Positions 31,275 to 40,042 of a stretch of 44,115 nucleotides of DNA are shown here, in pieces (position 1 is the stretch's first letter; every line of letters starts with the position of its first letter). This DNA comes from Streptomyces acidicola (GTDB lineage: Bacteria > Actinomycetota > Actinomycetes > Streptomycetales > Streptomycetaceae), in the NCBI RefSeq assembly GCF_009377235.1, contig NZ_VMNX01000059.1:1-44115 (forward strand), in the 5' to 3' direction. The notes under the pieces were generated by a model. The model was not told the DNA's origin, did not search any database, and was given only the letters and a program-made list of their open reading frames with translations. The translations under genes and the position numbers were made by a program.

Positions 31275-32728
31275 CCACACACATCCTCGCTGTCGACCAG
31301 GGCACCAGTTCCACCAAGGCCGTGCTGCTGGACGCCGCCGGTCAGGTGGTCGCCCGCGCCAGTGCGCCGCTGGCCCAGTCCCACCCCGGTCCGGGGCTCG
31401 TGGAGCAGGACGCCCCGGCCCTGCTCGACAGTGTCCGCACGGCGGTGGCCGGGTGTCTGGCGGACGTCGACCCGCGGTCCGTGGCGGGTGTCGCGCTGAG
31501 CACGCAGCGGGAGTCGGTCGTCCTGTGGGACGCCCGGACCGGTACACCCCTGGCACCTGTGGTGAGCTGGCAGGACCGGCGCGGCGGCTCCCGCGCGGCC
31601 CGTATCGAGCGCGACGGCATGGGCGAGGAGGTGCGGCGCCGCACCGGCCTGCCCCTCGACCCCATGTTCTCCGCGCTGAAGATGGCCGCGCTCCTCGACG
31701 AGCACGACCCCCGGCGGGTGCGCGGGCGGGCCGGGCAGCTGCGGCTGGGCACGGTGGAGGCGTTCCTGCTCGACACCTTCACCGGGACGCCGGTCACCGA
31801 GATCGGCAACGCGTCCCGGACCCAGCTGCTCGACCTGGGCACGGGCGGCTGGGACGAGGAACTGCTCGCTCTCTTCGACGTCCCGCGCGCGGCACTGGGC
31901 GAGGTGGTCGCCTCCGACGGCGCTTTCGGGGAGATCCGGGGGCTCGCGCCCCTGCCCGACGGCACACCCGTGCTCGCGGTGCTGGGGGACTCGCATGCGG
32001 CGCTCTTCGCGCATGCCGGGTGGCGGCAGGGCACGGTCAAGGCCACGTACGGAACCGGTTCGTCGATCATGACGGTGGCCGGGTCCGCCGAGCCGGCGAA
32101 CGGCATGTGCACCACGATCGCCTGGTCCATGGGGCAGGCGACGTTCGCGCACGAGGCCAACATCCGGTCCACCGGCCGTACGGTGACCTGGCTGGCCGAC
32201 CTGCTGAAGACCTCGCCGGAGCAGATCCTCACCCGGGCCGCCGACGCGGACGCGGGCGACGTCACCCTGGTGCCGGCCTTCGGCGGCATCGGTGCCCCCT
32301 GGTGGGACGCCGGAGCCGTCCCCGTACTCGCCGGGTTCGATCTGTCCACCGGGCCCGAGCAGTTGGCGCGCGCCGCACTGGAGTCGGTGGCGCACCAGGT
32401 GGACGACGTCCTCACACAACTGCCCGGGGTACGCCGGATCGTCGCCGACGGAGGACTCAGCCGCAGCGACACACTCATGCAACTGCAAGCGGATCTGTCC
32501 GGCATCGAGGTCGCCCGGACGCTGGATCACGAGCTGTCGGCCGTGGGAGCCGCCCGGATGGCCGGCCTGCGGCTGGGCCTGTGGACGATCGGTGAACTGG
32601 AGAAGCGCACCGCCGACGCGCTGCACGTGTGCGCGCCCATCTGGGACGAAGAACGCCGCCGTGCCGCCGTCACGCGATGGCGGAGGTGTGTGGAAGCCGC
32701 CCGCAGTCTCGGGACACGCGGAAAGTAG
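31271..32728 (+). CDS. FGGY-family carbohydrate kinase (candidate apulose kinase)
   Basis: A 485-residue sugar kinase of the glycerol/xylulose kinase family. The N-terminal phosphate loop is ILAVDQGTSSTKAVLLD; sugar-site segments include ALSTQRESVVLWD and SWQDRR. The second domain has TVKATYGTGSSIMTV and RIVADGGLSRSDTLMQLQADL with the ATP-binding GG motif. The length is typical. ATG 31271 overlaps the preceding stop (ATGA). It should phosphorylate the ketose produced by the isomerase to supply the transketolase. Xylulokinase-like annotation would be the default; apulose kinase is inferred from the operon. Confidence 0.88.
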   Translation: MTTHILAVDQGTSSTKAVLLDAAGQVVARASAPLAQSHPGPGLVEQDAPALLDSVRTAVAGCLADVDPRSVAGVALSTQRESVVLWDARTGTPLAPVVSWQDRRGGSRAARIERDGMGEEVRRRTGLPLDPMFSALKMAALLDEHDPRRVRGRAGQLRLGTVEAFLLDTFTGTPVTEIGNASRTQLLDLGTGGWDEELLALFDVPRAALGEVVASDGAFGEIRGLAPLPDGTPVLAVLGDSHAALFAHAGWRQGTVKATYGTGSSIMTVAGSAEPANGMCTTIAWSMGQATFAHEANIRSTGRTVTWLADLLKTSPEQILTRAADADAGDVTLVPAFGGIGAPWWDAGAVPVLAGFDLSTGPEQLARAALESVAHQVDDVLTQLPGVRRIVADGGLSRSDTLMQLQADLSGIEVARTLDHELSAVGAARMAGLRLGLWTIGELEKRTADALHVCAPIWDEERRRAAVTRWRRCVEAARSLGTRGK

Positions 32729-32736
32729 AGGACGAC

Positions 32737-33420
32737 ATGGCACCACCTGCACTCCCTGCCGAGGGGACCACCGAGGGAACCACAAGGAAGCGCCGCGCAT
32801 GGCTGACGCTCGGCCGCGGCTCCCTCATCGCTCTCGCCCTGCTGACCGTCGCCGTGGTGGCGACCACGACCTACCGCTCGGACACCGAGGCCCGCGCGGG
32901 CGACAAGACCGCGTTCGATCCCAGGACGTACGGGGCCGAGACGTACGCGCCGAAGGTCGTACCCGCGATCGAGAAGAACGCCGTCGAGGCCGCCACCCTC
33001 CACAAGGCGATGACGCAGGACGCCGACGCGGCCGGTGAGAAATACGGAAAGCGCAGCGGCACCGGGCCGTACTGCTACTCGGTCACGGTGACGGGGACCG
33101 CCGGAGCGGCCCGTAACGGCCTGATGGAGATCCAGGTCCCCGGCCTGGACAAGGTCCGTGTGTCGGTCCAGATCGGCCCGGCGATCAACGGCACCGCGCT
33201 GCGGGACGCGGCGGGGTTCATCACCTTCGGCCAGTTCACCAACCAGGTCGAGTACGCGGACGCCGCCACCGCGCTGAACGCCGCGATGAAGGACGCGGTG
33301 CTGAAGTCGTTCGACGCGGCGGCGGTGGAGGGTCAGGAGATCACCGTCACGGGTGCGGCGATGCCGCTGACGCCCGACGTCCTGACCATCACTCCGGTGT
33401 CGATCGAGGCGACGTCATGA
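32737..33420 (+). CDS. DUF2291 membrane-anchored protein of sugar ABC operon
   Basis: A 227-residue protein with one N-terminal membrane segment (GSLIALALLTVAVVATTTY, about residues 29-47) and an extracytoplasmic domain. It matches the DUF2291 pattern: FDPRTYGAETYAPKVVPAIEKNAVEAATL, then GQFTNQVEYADAATALNAAMKDAVL. There is no lipobox, so it is a signal-anchored protein rather than a lipoprotein. The family is regularly found between sugar-catabolic enzymes and ribose-type ABC transporters; its role is not known, perhaps substrate capture or transporter assembly. ATG 32737 lies 8 bases after the kinase stop, and its stop overlaps the ATPase start. Confidence 0.75.
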   Translation: MAPPALPAEGTTEGTTRKRRAWLTLGRGSLIALALLTVAVVATTTYRSDTEARAGDKTAFDPRTYGAETYAPKVVPAIEKNAVEAATLHKAMTQDADAAGEKYGKRSGTGPYCYSVTVTGTAGAARNGLMEIQVPGLDKVRVSVQIGPAINGTALRDAAGFITFGQFTNQVEYADAATALNAAMKDAVLKSFDAAAVEGQEITVTGAAMPLTPDVLTITPVSIEATS

Positions 33421-34985
33421 CGGCCGGCGTCCGTGGGAGCGGGCCGGCCCCGGAAGGTTCCGTGCCCGTCCTCAGGGCGGCCGAGGTCACGAAGGTGTAC
33501 GGCGGCACGCACGCCCTCAGGGGTGTCTCGCTGGGCATCGCGGCCGGCCGGACCACGGTCCTGTTCGGTGAGAACGGCGCCGGCAAGTCGACGCTGATGA
33601 AGATCCTCAGCGCCGTCGAGCAGCCCAGCACCGGTCACATCGAACTCGACGGCGAGGCAGTCTCCTTCGACAGCGCGAGAAGCGCCGCGGACCACGGCAT
33701 CTCCATCATCCACCAGGAGCTCAGCCTCTGCCCGAACCTGAGCATCCAGGACAACCTCTTCCTCGGCCGGGAACACACCCGCCGCGGCCTCCTGGACCGC
33801 TCCCGGCACCGCGACCTCGCCCGGCAGGTGCTCGGCAGGCTCGACCGGAGCCTCGACCCGGCCACGCTCGTCAGCGAACTGAGGCTCGGACAACAGCAGT
33901 TGGTGGAGATCGCCCGCGCGCTGCTGCAGCGGGCGCGAGTCCTCATCATGGACGAGCCCACCTCGGCGCTCAGCGCCCCGGAGGTGGACGTCCTGTTCCA
34001 GGTGATCAGCGACCTCAAGGCGGACGGTGTCGCCGTCGTCTACATCTCCCATCACCTGGAGGAGGCGCTCAGCGTTGCCGACGACGTGGCGGTCCTGCGC
34101 GACGGCCGGATGGTGGCCACGTCCCGCGCCGCCGACGTCGACCTCGCCTGGATCGTGCGCAAGATGGTCGGCCGGGACCAGGACTCCCTCTACCCGCACC
34201 GCGAACCCGCCCTGGGCCCCGTGGCCCTGGACGTGAACGAACTCTGTGTCGCCGACCCGTCGAGCCCCGGCCGGCTGTCGGTCGACGGGGTGTCGCTGAC
34301 CGTGCGGGCCGGGGAGACGGTCGGCATCTACGGGCTGATGGGCAGCGGGCGCACCGAACTGCTGGAGTGCCTCGCGGGACGGCTGCCTGCCGCCTCCGGT
34401 GCCGTACGCCTCCAGGGCGAGCCGCTCACCGGGGACGTGCGCCATCGTATGGGCGCGGGCCTGGCCCTCGTGCCGGAGGACCGTCAGCGCGACGGGCTCG
34501 TGCAGTCCATGACGGTGGGCCAGAACATGTCGCTCGCCTCGCTGACCAGGTTCGCGCGCCGCCTGCTGGTCGACCGGCGGACGGAGAACAGCGCCGTGGC
34601 GTCGATGATCACCGACGCCACCGTCAAAGCCGCCGGGCCGGACGCGCCCATCGGCTCGCTCAGCGGCGGCAACCAGCAGAAGGTCGTCATCGCCAAGGCC
34701 GTGATGACGGACCCCCGTGTGCTGCTGCTGGACGAGCCGTCGCGCGGCGTGGACGTCGGGTCCAAGGCCGATGTCTTCGCGCTGATGGCGCACCAGGCGG
34801 AACGCGGCCTCGCGGTGCTCTTCAGCACCTCCGAGGCCGAGGAGGCACTGCGCATCCCCGACCGGCTGCTGATCCTCGCCCGCGGCCGCGTGGTCGCGGA
34901 CGTGCGCCCCGCAGAGATCACCCGCGACCGCCTGATGAGTCTGGCCGACGGCGCGGACACCACTGAAGAGGCTCACCATGACTGA
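33417..34985 (+). CDS. sugar ABC transporter, tandem ATPase (RbsA/XylG type)
   Basis: A 522-residue protein with two nucleotide-binding domains. Domain 1 has Walker A GENGAGKSTLMKIL, a signature reading LRLGQQQLVEIARALL and Walker B VLIMDEPTSAL. Domain 2 has a degenerate Walker A (GLMGSGRTELLE), signature LSGGNQQKVVIAKAV and Walker B LLLDEPSRGVD. The degenerate second Walker A is normal in this CUT2 family. ATG 33417 overlaps the DUF2291 stop, and its 3' end overlaps the permease gene. It energises uptake of the operon's sugar. Confidence 0.95.
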   Translation: MTAGVRGSGPAPEGSVPVLRAAEVTKVYGGTHALRGVSLGIAAGRTTVLFGENGAGKSTLMKILSAVEQPSTGHIELDGEAVSFDSARSAADHGISIIHQELSLCPNLSIQDNLFLGREHTRRGLLDRSRHRDLARQVLGRLDRSLDPATLVSELRLGQQQLVEIARALLQRARVLIMDEPTSALSAPEVDVLFQVISDLKADGVAVVYISHHLEEALSVADDVAVLRDGRMVATSRAADVDLAWIVRKMVGRDQDSLYPHREPALGPVALDVNELCVADPSSPGRLSVDGVSLTVRAGETVGIYGLMGSGRTELLECLAGRLPAASGAVRLQGEPLTGDVRHRMGAGLALVPEDRQRDGLVQSMTVGQNMSLASLTRFARRLLVDRRTENSAVASMITDATVKAAGPDAPIGSLSGGNQQKVVIAKAVMTDPRVLLLDEPSRGVDVGSKADVFALMAHQAERGLAVLFSTSEAEEALRIPDRLLILARGRVVADVRPAEITRDRLMSLADGADTTEEAHHD

Positions 34986-36126
34986 CACCCTCACCAAGGA
35001 CCACGAGCTGGTCACCCGGCAGCGGCAGGTGGCGGCGGTACAGGCCCGGCGGCTCAAGACCCTCGACTCGATCTTCGAACTGCGTGCCTTCATCGCTCTC
35101 GGCGTGCTGATCGTCGTCTTCAGCCTGCTCTCCGACTCGTTCCTCACGGTCGACAACCTCATCACCATGACCAAGCATGTGGCGATCAACGCCATCCTCG
35201 CCCTCGGCATGCTGCTGGTCATCCTGAAGGGCGGCATCGACCTCTCGGTGGGGTCGACCGTGGGACTGTCCGGAGTGATCGCCGGCGAGCTGCTCCAGGG
35301 ACTGCACCTGAGCCTGTTCGACGTGGTGGCCTATCCGCGCGTGTGGGCCGTGGTGGTCGTCTGCATCGCGGTCGGCGCCCTGGTCGGCGCCGTCAACGGC
35401 ATCCTCGTCACCCGGCTGAACGTCGCTCCGTTCATCGCCACCCTCGGCATGCTGTACGTGGCGCGGGCCACCGCCCTGCTCATCTCCGACGGCACCACCT
35501 ACCCCGACCTGGCCGGTTCGCCCGCCACGCACAACACCGGCTTCGACTGGCTCGGGCAGGCACGTCCGCTCGGTCTCCCGGTGGCCGTGTGGATCATGAT
35601 CGTGCTGGCCGTCGTCATCACCGTGCTGTTGCGTTCGACCCCCTTCGGACGGTGGCTCTACGCCACCGGAGGCAACGCGCGGGCCACCGAGCTGAGCGGT
35701 GTCCCCGTCAAGCGCGTCAAGACGGCCGTGTACGTCGTCTCCGGTGCCTGCGCGGCCATGGCGGGGCTCATCATCGCTTCCGAACTCACCTCCGCGGCAC
35801 CCCAGGCCGGCGACACCTTCGAACTCAACGCCATCGCCGCGGTCGTCATCGGCGGCGCGGCGCTCTCGGGCGGACGCGGCAACGTCCGCGGGACGCTCGT
35901 CGGCGCCTTCGTCATCGGCTTCCTCGCGGACGGCCTGGTGATCGTGGGTGTCTCGACCTTCTGGCAGATGCTCATCAAGGGCGCCGTCATCGTCCTTGCC
36001 GTCATCCTCGACCAGAGCCAGCAGCGCTTCCAGCGCCGCAGGGCGGCCGCGTCGGCCGTGGCGGTCGCCGAGGAGGAGCCGCGCAGGGGCTCCGCGGACC
36101 GCGCACCTGCCGACGACACGACCTGA
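34978..36126 (+). CDS. sugar ABC transporter permease (RbsC type)
   Basis: A 382-residue integral membrane protein with 8-10 hydrophobic segments of the branched-chain/ribose permease family. Diagnostic stretches are HVAINAILALGMLLVILKGGIDLSVGSTVGL, the YATGGNARATELSGVPVKRVK cytoplasmic loop that contacts the ATPase, and ALSGGRGNVRGTLVGAFVIGF. There is a charged N-terminal extension of about 40 residues and an alanine/arginine-rich C-terminal tail. It overlaps the ATPase gene by 8 bases. It lies 65 bases before the binding-protein gene with no hairpin between. Confidence 0.94.
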   Translation: MTDTLTKDHELVTRQRQVAAVQARRLKTLDSIFELRAFIALGVLIVVFSLLSDSFLTVDNLITMTKHVAINAILALGMLLVILKGGIDLSVGSTVGLSGVIAGELLQGLHLSLFDVVAYPRVWAVVVVCIAVGALVGAVNGILVTRLNVAPFIATLGMLYVARATALLISDGTTYPDLAGSPATHNTGFDWLGQARPLGLPVAVWIMIVLAVVITVLLRSTPFGRWLYATGGNARATELSGVPVKRVKTAVYVVSGACAAMAGLIIASELTSAAPQAGDTFELNAIAAVVIGGAALSGGRGNVRGTLVGAFVIGFLADGLVIVGVSTFWQMLIKGAVIVLAVILDQSQQRFQRRRAAASAVAVAEEEPRRGSADRAPADDTT

Positions 36127-36191
36127 TCACCGACCGAGGCACCACTCTCCCACCTCACCCGCACGCCTCACGTCCCCTCCAGGAGACCGTC

Positions 36192-37172
36192 ATGCTCCCT
36201 CGCGCACGCACACTGGCCGCCCGCAGCACCGCCCTCCTCGCCGCAGGTCTCCTGCTGGCCGCCTGCAGCTCCTCGGACGACTCGTCCGACTCCGCGTCGG
36301 CCGGCTCCAGGAGCAACCTGATCGCGATCATCACCCCCTCTCCCGACAACCCATTCTTCAAGGCGGAGGCCGATTCCGCCGACAAGAAGGCCAAGAGTTT
36401 GGGATACAAGACGTCGGTTGCCTCGCACGACGACGATCCCAACAAGCAGAGCGAACTGATCGACGCCGCGATCTCGCGCAAGGCGGACGCCATCATCCTC
36501 GACAATGCCGGCGCCGACGCCTCGATAGGCCCGGTCCGCAAGGCGACCGAGAGCGGAATTCCGGTCTTCCTCATCGACCGGGAGATCAACGAGACGGGCA
36601 TCGCCAAGGCCCAGATCGTGTCCAACAACTCCCAGGGGGCACAACTCGTGGCGCAGGAGTTCGTCGAGGCGATGGACGGAAAGGGGACATACGTCGAACT
36701 GACCGGCAAGGAGTCCGACACCAACGCGGGCGTCCGGTCCAAGGGGTACGCGGATGTGATCTCGCAGTACCCCGACATGAAGAAGGTCGCCGAGCAGACG
36801 GCCAACTGGGATCAGCAGGAGGCGTTCAGCAAGATGGAGACCATCCTCCAGCGGCACCCGAAGGTCGAGGGGGTGATCGCCGGCAACGACACCATGGCGC
36901 TCGGCGCCGTGGCGGCCCTGAAGTCCGCCAAGCGGACCGGCGTCGTCGTGGCAGGGTTCGACGGAAGTCCCGACGCCATCGCCCAGATCAAGGCCGGCAC
37001 CATGCGCGCGACCGCCCTTCAGCCGGCGGCGCTCGGCGCGGAGCGCGCGGTCGAGCAGGCCGACAAGTTCATCAAGACCGGAAAGACGGGACAGCCCGAG
37101 AAGCAGGCCATCGACTGCGAACTGGTGACCAAGGAGAACGCCGCCGAATTCGGGGTCTTCGCCCGCCGCTGA
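36192..37172 (+). CDS. sugar ABC transporter substrate-binding lipoprotein (Peripla_BP_4)
   Basis: A 326-residue lipoprotein. The signal peptide ends in the lipobox LLLAAC with lipidated C25, then a serine/aspartate-rich linker. The mature part is a ribose/galactose-type binding fold: NLIAIITPSPDNPFFKAEADSADKKAKSLG, DAIILDNAGADASIGPVRKATESGIPVFLIDREI, VEGVIAGNDTMALGAVAAL and VVAGFDGSPDAIAQIKAG. AGGAG lies upstream of the ATG. This is the CUT2 binding-protein class; the specific ligand (apiose or another sugar) cannot be told by eye. Confidence 0.94.
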   Translation: MLPRARTLAARSTALLAAGLLLAACSSSDDSSDSASAGSRSNLIAIITPSPDNPFFKAEADSADKKAKSLGYKTSVASHDDDPNKQSELIDAAISRKADAIILDNAGADASIGPVRKATESGIPVFLIDREINETGIAKAQIVSNNSQGAQLVAQEFVEAMDGKGTYVELTGKESDTNAGVRSKGYADVISQYPDMKKVAEQTANWDQQEAFSKMETILQRHPKVEGVIAGNDTMALGAVAALKSAKRTGVVVAGFDGSPDAIAQIKAGTMRATALQPAALGAERAVEQADKFIKTGKTGQPEKQAIDCELVTKENAAEFGVFARR

Positions 37173-37241
37173 CCACGGCATACGGCGCTGTAACGGCCCG
37201 TCTCCGGGGGGCTCCGTGGCGCTAGCATGGCGGACGGACCA

Positions 37242-37263
37242 TGCGCCCGAGTCCTCGGGCGCA
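37242..37263. promoter_or_regulatory. 22-bp perfect palindrome before SorC-family regulator
   Basis: TGCGCCCGAG (37242-37251) and CTCGGGCGCA (37254-37263) are separated by 2 bases, between the binding-protein stop and the regulator start. It may be an operator for autoregulation or a tight terminator hairpin. A TAGCAT (37223-37228) just upstream could be a -10. Confidence 0.55.
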
Positions 37264-37294
37264 AACGGATCTGAGAAAAGTAGGTGGAGGCACG

Positions 37295-38260
37295 GTGGCG
37301 GCAACGTCCACTCCAAGCCCCGATCACATGCGGCTCCTGGTCAAAGTGGCGCGCATGTACCACGAGCGCGGACTCCGGCAGCCCGAGATCGCGGAACATC
37401 TCAACATGTCGCAGCCCCGTGTCTCCCGTCTCCTGAAAGAGGCGGTCGACCGGGACGTGGTGCGCACCGTCGTGGTGCCCCCGGAGGGAGTCCACGCCGA
37501 ACTCGAGGACGCCCTCATCGCACGGTACGGCCTTCGCGAAGCCATCGTCGTGGAGGTGGAAGGCTCGGGGTTCGACGTCATTCCCGCGCTCGCGGCGGCG
37601 ACCGCCACCGTCCTGGACGCCACCCTCAAAAGAGGCGACGTCATCGGCATATCCTCGTGGAGCGCCACCCTGCTGGAGTCGGTGAACGTGATGCGTGCCA
37701 AGACTCCCTCGGTAGTGCAGGAGGTCGTCCAGATGCTCGGCGGGTCGGGAAGCCCGGAGGTGCAGCTGCACGCCACCCGTCTCACCAGCCGGCTGGCCGA
37801 ACTCACCGGCGGGCGACCCGTGTTCGCTCCTTCGGCGGCTCTGGTGGGCAGCCGTGAACTGCGCGATCTGCTGTCGCGGGAACCCGCCATGGCCGAGGCC
37901 ATGCAGGCCTGGTCCCGGCTGACCCTCGCCCTGGTCGGCATCGGCACGCTGGAGCCCTCGCCGCTGCTGCGGCGCTCCGGCAACGCCATCACCGCCGAGG
38001 ACCAGCGAAGACTCAAGGAGCTGGGCGCTGTCGGCGATGTCTGTGCCAGGTACTTCGACATCACCGGAAAGCCGGTCGACGCGCCGTTCAACGACCGCCT
38101 GATCGGCATCGAGCCGGACCAACTGCGCGCGGTGGAGCGGAGGTTGGGCGTCGCGGGCGGACTGAACAAGGTGGCCGCCATCCGCGGGGCGCTGCGCGGC
38201 GGATGGGTCAACGTCCTGATCACCGATGTGGAAGTCGCACAGGAACTCCTGACCGACTGA
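37295..38260 (+). CDS. SorC-family transcriptional regulator
   Basis: A 321-residue regulator. The N-terminal helix-turn-helix is RGLRQPEIAEHLNMSQPRVSRLLKEAVDRDVV (about residues 25-56). The remainder is a sugar-phosphate-isomerase-like effector domain (VIGISSWSATLLESV, RLTSRLAELTGGRPVFAPSAALVGSRELRDLL, CARYFDITGKPVDAPFNDRLIGIE). GTG 37295 is preferred over an in-frame ATG at 37241 because GGAGG lies just upstream and the longer start would begin in the palindrome. It probably senses a phosphorylated sugar from the pathway and controls the operon upstream. It has no close partner downstream. Confidence 0.9.
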   Translation: MAATSTPSPDHMRLLVKVARMYHERGLRQPEIAEHLNMSQPRVSRLLKEAVDRDVVRTVVVPPEGVHAELEDALIARYGLREAIVVEVEGSGFDVIPALAAATATVLDATLKRGDVIGISSWSATLLESVNVMRAKTPSVVQEVVQMLGGSGSPEVQLHATRLTSRLAELTGGRPVFAPSAALVGSRELRDLLSREPAMAEAMQAWSRLTLALVGIGTLEPSPLLRRSGNAITAEDQRRLKELGAVGDVCARYFDITGKPVDAPFNDRLIGIEPDQLRAVERRLGVAGGLNKVAAIRGALRGGWVNVLITDVEVAQELLTD

Positions 38261-38632
38261 CTCCGCGCCCCGCACGGCCCGGCTCGGGGAAGCTGTGCCG
38301 GAGCCGCCGGTGTGCTCGTCCACGAAGCCTCCGGCCTCGATATTTCGTGACGGTCCGTCGGATTCTCCGGGATCCTCTGGGCAGGCCGTTTCGGTCGTCG
38401 GGCGAGCGCGGGCAGGTCTGTGGCCCGGCTCAGTGCTTCGCGAGGCGGAGGATGCGGCGCTGGCCTTGGTGACCAGCTGGGCGGCGGCGGAGAACAGCCG
38501 CAGCCTCAGGCGCTGGGGGTCCCGCAGCCGGGCGGGGGCGGTCCGAGGCGCGGTCCGGGGGCGTTGTCAGACCCCCCACGTAGCGTCGTGGTCATCGGGT
38601 CGGCGAGGCGCCGACGGCGAAGGGAGACACGC
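38261..38632. other. 372-base intergenic region, nothing recognised
   Basis: No supported ORF, RNA gene, strong hairpin or clear promoter was found. A small ORF is open in one frame here, but its sequence is arginine/glycine-rich and looks like chance. AGGGAG at the end serves as the ribosome site of the next gene. Confidence 0.5.
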
Positions 38633-38959
38633 ATGTACCGGCAGGGGGACGTCCTGATCGTGCCCATCGCGGAGGCGGTCGTGCCGCCGGGCACGGACCG
38701 GCTGCCGCGGCAGCCGCGGGACGCTCGGGGAAGGCTCGTGCTGGCCCTCGGCGAGGTCACCGGACACGCCCACGCGGTGGTGGGGCCGGGCACCCTGGTC
38801 CGGGAGGCCGGGCCGTTCGGTGCCTCCTACCTCCATCTCCCGGACGGCGGGAGGGTGGTGCACGAGGAGCACGCGGCGATACCGCTGCCGAAGGGCCGGT
38901 ACCGGGTGGTGCGGCAGCGTGAGTACGCGCCCGGCGCGGTACGCGTCGTGGCGGACTGA
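38633..38959 (+). CDS. small conserved histidine-motif protein, unknown function
   Basis: A 108-residue protein, probably all-beta. It starts MYRQGDVLIVPIAEAVVPPG. Two histidine motifs stand out: GEVTGHAHAV (about residues 40-49) and HEEHAAIPLPKGRYRVVRQREY (about 77-98), which could form a metal or ligand site. AGGGAG lies upstream of ATG 38633. Proteins with the same MYRQGDVLI...GEVTGHAH...HEEH pattern seem familiar from other bacteria and phages, but I know no assigned function. It lies 18 bases before the DUF6745 gene, so the two probably form an operon. Confidence 0.7.
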   Translation: MYRQGDVLIVPIAEAVVPPGTDRLPRQPRDARGRLVLALGEVTGHAHAVVGPGTLVREAGPFGASYLHLPDGGRVVHEEHAAIPLPKGRYRVVRQREYAPGAVRVVAD

Positions 38960-38977
38960 GGCAGGGGGGACAGAACA

Positions 38978-40042
38978 ATGACGACAACGACCCAGCCCAC
39001 ACAGACCAACGCGACGACCGCACAGACCGACGTGACGGCGGTATGGCGCGAGGTCGCGGCGGCGACCGGCCCGGAGGACCGCACGAAGGCGGAGGAAGGC
39101 GTGCGCCTGGCCTACCGGCTGGCGGGCCTGCCCGAGCCGGAGCGTATCGTCTGGGCGGGCTCGCCCCGCGAGGGCGTGGAGCTGGCCGCACGGTTCACGG
39201 CGGAGGGCACGGCCGGCCGCAGTGTCCGCGACGGGGTGCGTACGCGGCCGTGGGCAGCCGCACGCAAGCAGCTTGCCGGTCAACTCGGGCCGGCCGACTG
39301 GGCCGAGCACTGGGCCTTGACGGGCGCTCAGCTGTGGGACACCACCGCCATGCTGACCGAGCGCATACGGACGGGCGTGGTCGAGGCATCCAACGGCGTG
39401 CCGGGAGGGGAGCAATCCGTCCGTCTCATCATGCTCGACGCGGTCCTGGGCCAGCACGACGCGCCCTGGCTGGCAGCCTTCGACGGCCAGGACGGCGCGG
39501 AAGCACTCGACGGAGTCGCCGCAGTCGCCCGTGCCGCGGGCTGGTGGTGGCCGTACGAGAAGACGGCGGTCATCGCTGAACGCCCCGTGGAACTGCACCG
39601 CGACGAGGCGGGTCGGCTCGACCGCGGAGACGGCCCGGCACTCGCCTTCCCCGACGGGTTCGCGCTGCACGCCTGGCACGGCATGCCGGTACCCGCCGAG
39701 TTCCTCGACGGCCTCGCCACCCTGACCTCGCGACGGATACGCGAGGAGGAGAACGCCGAGCTGCGCCGCGTGATGCTGGAGCACTACGGCTACGACCGCT
39801 ACCTGGAGGAGTCCGGCGCGGAACCCGTGCAGCGGGACGAAGCCGGTGTGCTGTGGCGTATCGAACTGGAAGGGGACGAGCCCCTGGTGATGGTCGAGGT
39901 CGTCAACTCCACCCCGGAGCCCGACGGCACCCACCGCACCTACTGGCTCCGGGTGCCGCCCCGGACCCGGACTGCCAGGGAGGGCGTCGCCTGGACCTTC
40001 GGACTGGACGAGGCCGACTACACGCCGGAGAGGGAAACCTGA
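38978..40042 (+). CDS. DUF6745-type protein, unknown function
   Basis: A 354-residue soluble protein. The most characteristic stretch is GWWWPYEKTAVIAERPVELHRDEAGRLDRGDGPALAFPDGFALHAWHGMPVPAEFL (about residues 185-243), matching the DUF6745 pattern of aromatic and HxDxxGRL/GDGPAL elements. The N-terminus is Thr/Gln-rich and helical regions follow. A second short VQRDEAGVLWRIEL resembles the HRDEAGRL segment. GGGGGA upstream supports the ATG. No catalytic motif is recognised. It is probably co-expressed with the small histidine-motif protein just upstream. Confidence 0.72.
   Translation: MTTTTQPTQTNATTAQTDVTAVWREVAAATGPEDRTKAEEGVRLAYRLAGLPEPERIVWAGSPREGVELAARFTAEGTAGRSVRDGVRTRPWAAARKQLAGQLGPADWAEHWALTGAQLWDTTAMLTERIRTGVVEASNGVPGGEQSVRLIMLDAVLGQHDAPWLAAFDGQDGAEALDGVAAVARAAGWWWPYEKTAVIAERPVELHRDEAGRLDRGDGPALAFPDGFALHAWHGMPVPAEFLDGLATLTSRRIREEENAELRRVMLEHYGYDRYLEESGAEPVQRDEAGVLWRIELEGDEPLVMVEVVNSTPEPDGTHRTYWLRVPPRTRTAREGVAWTFGLDEADYTPERET

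Noticed and set aside
30812..32800. 662-residue open frame on the minus strand
   Set aside because: It is antisense to the transketolase C-subunit and FGGY kinase genes, which are clearly coding.
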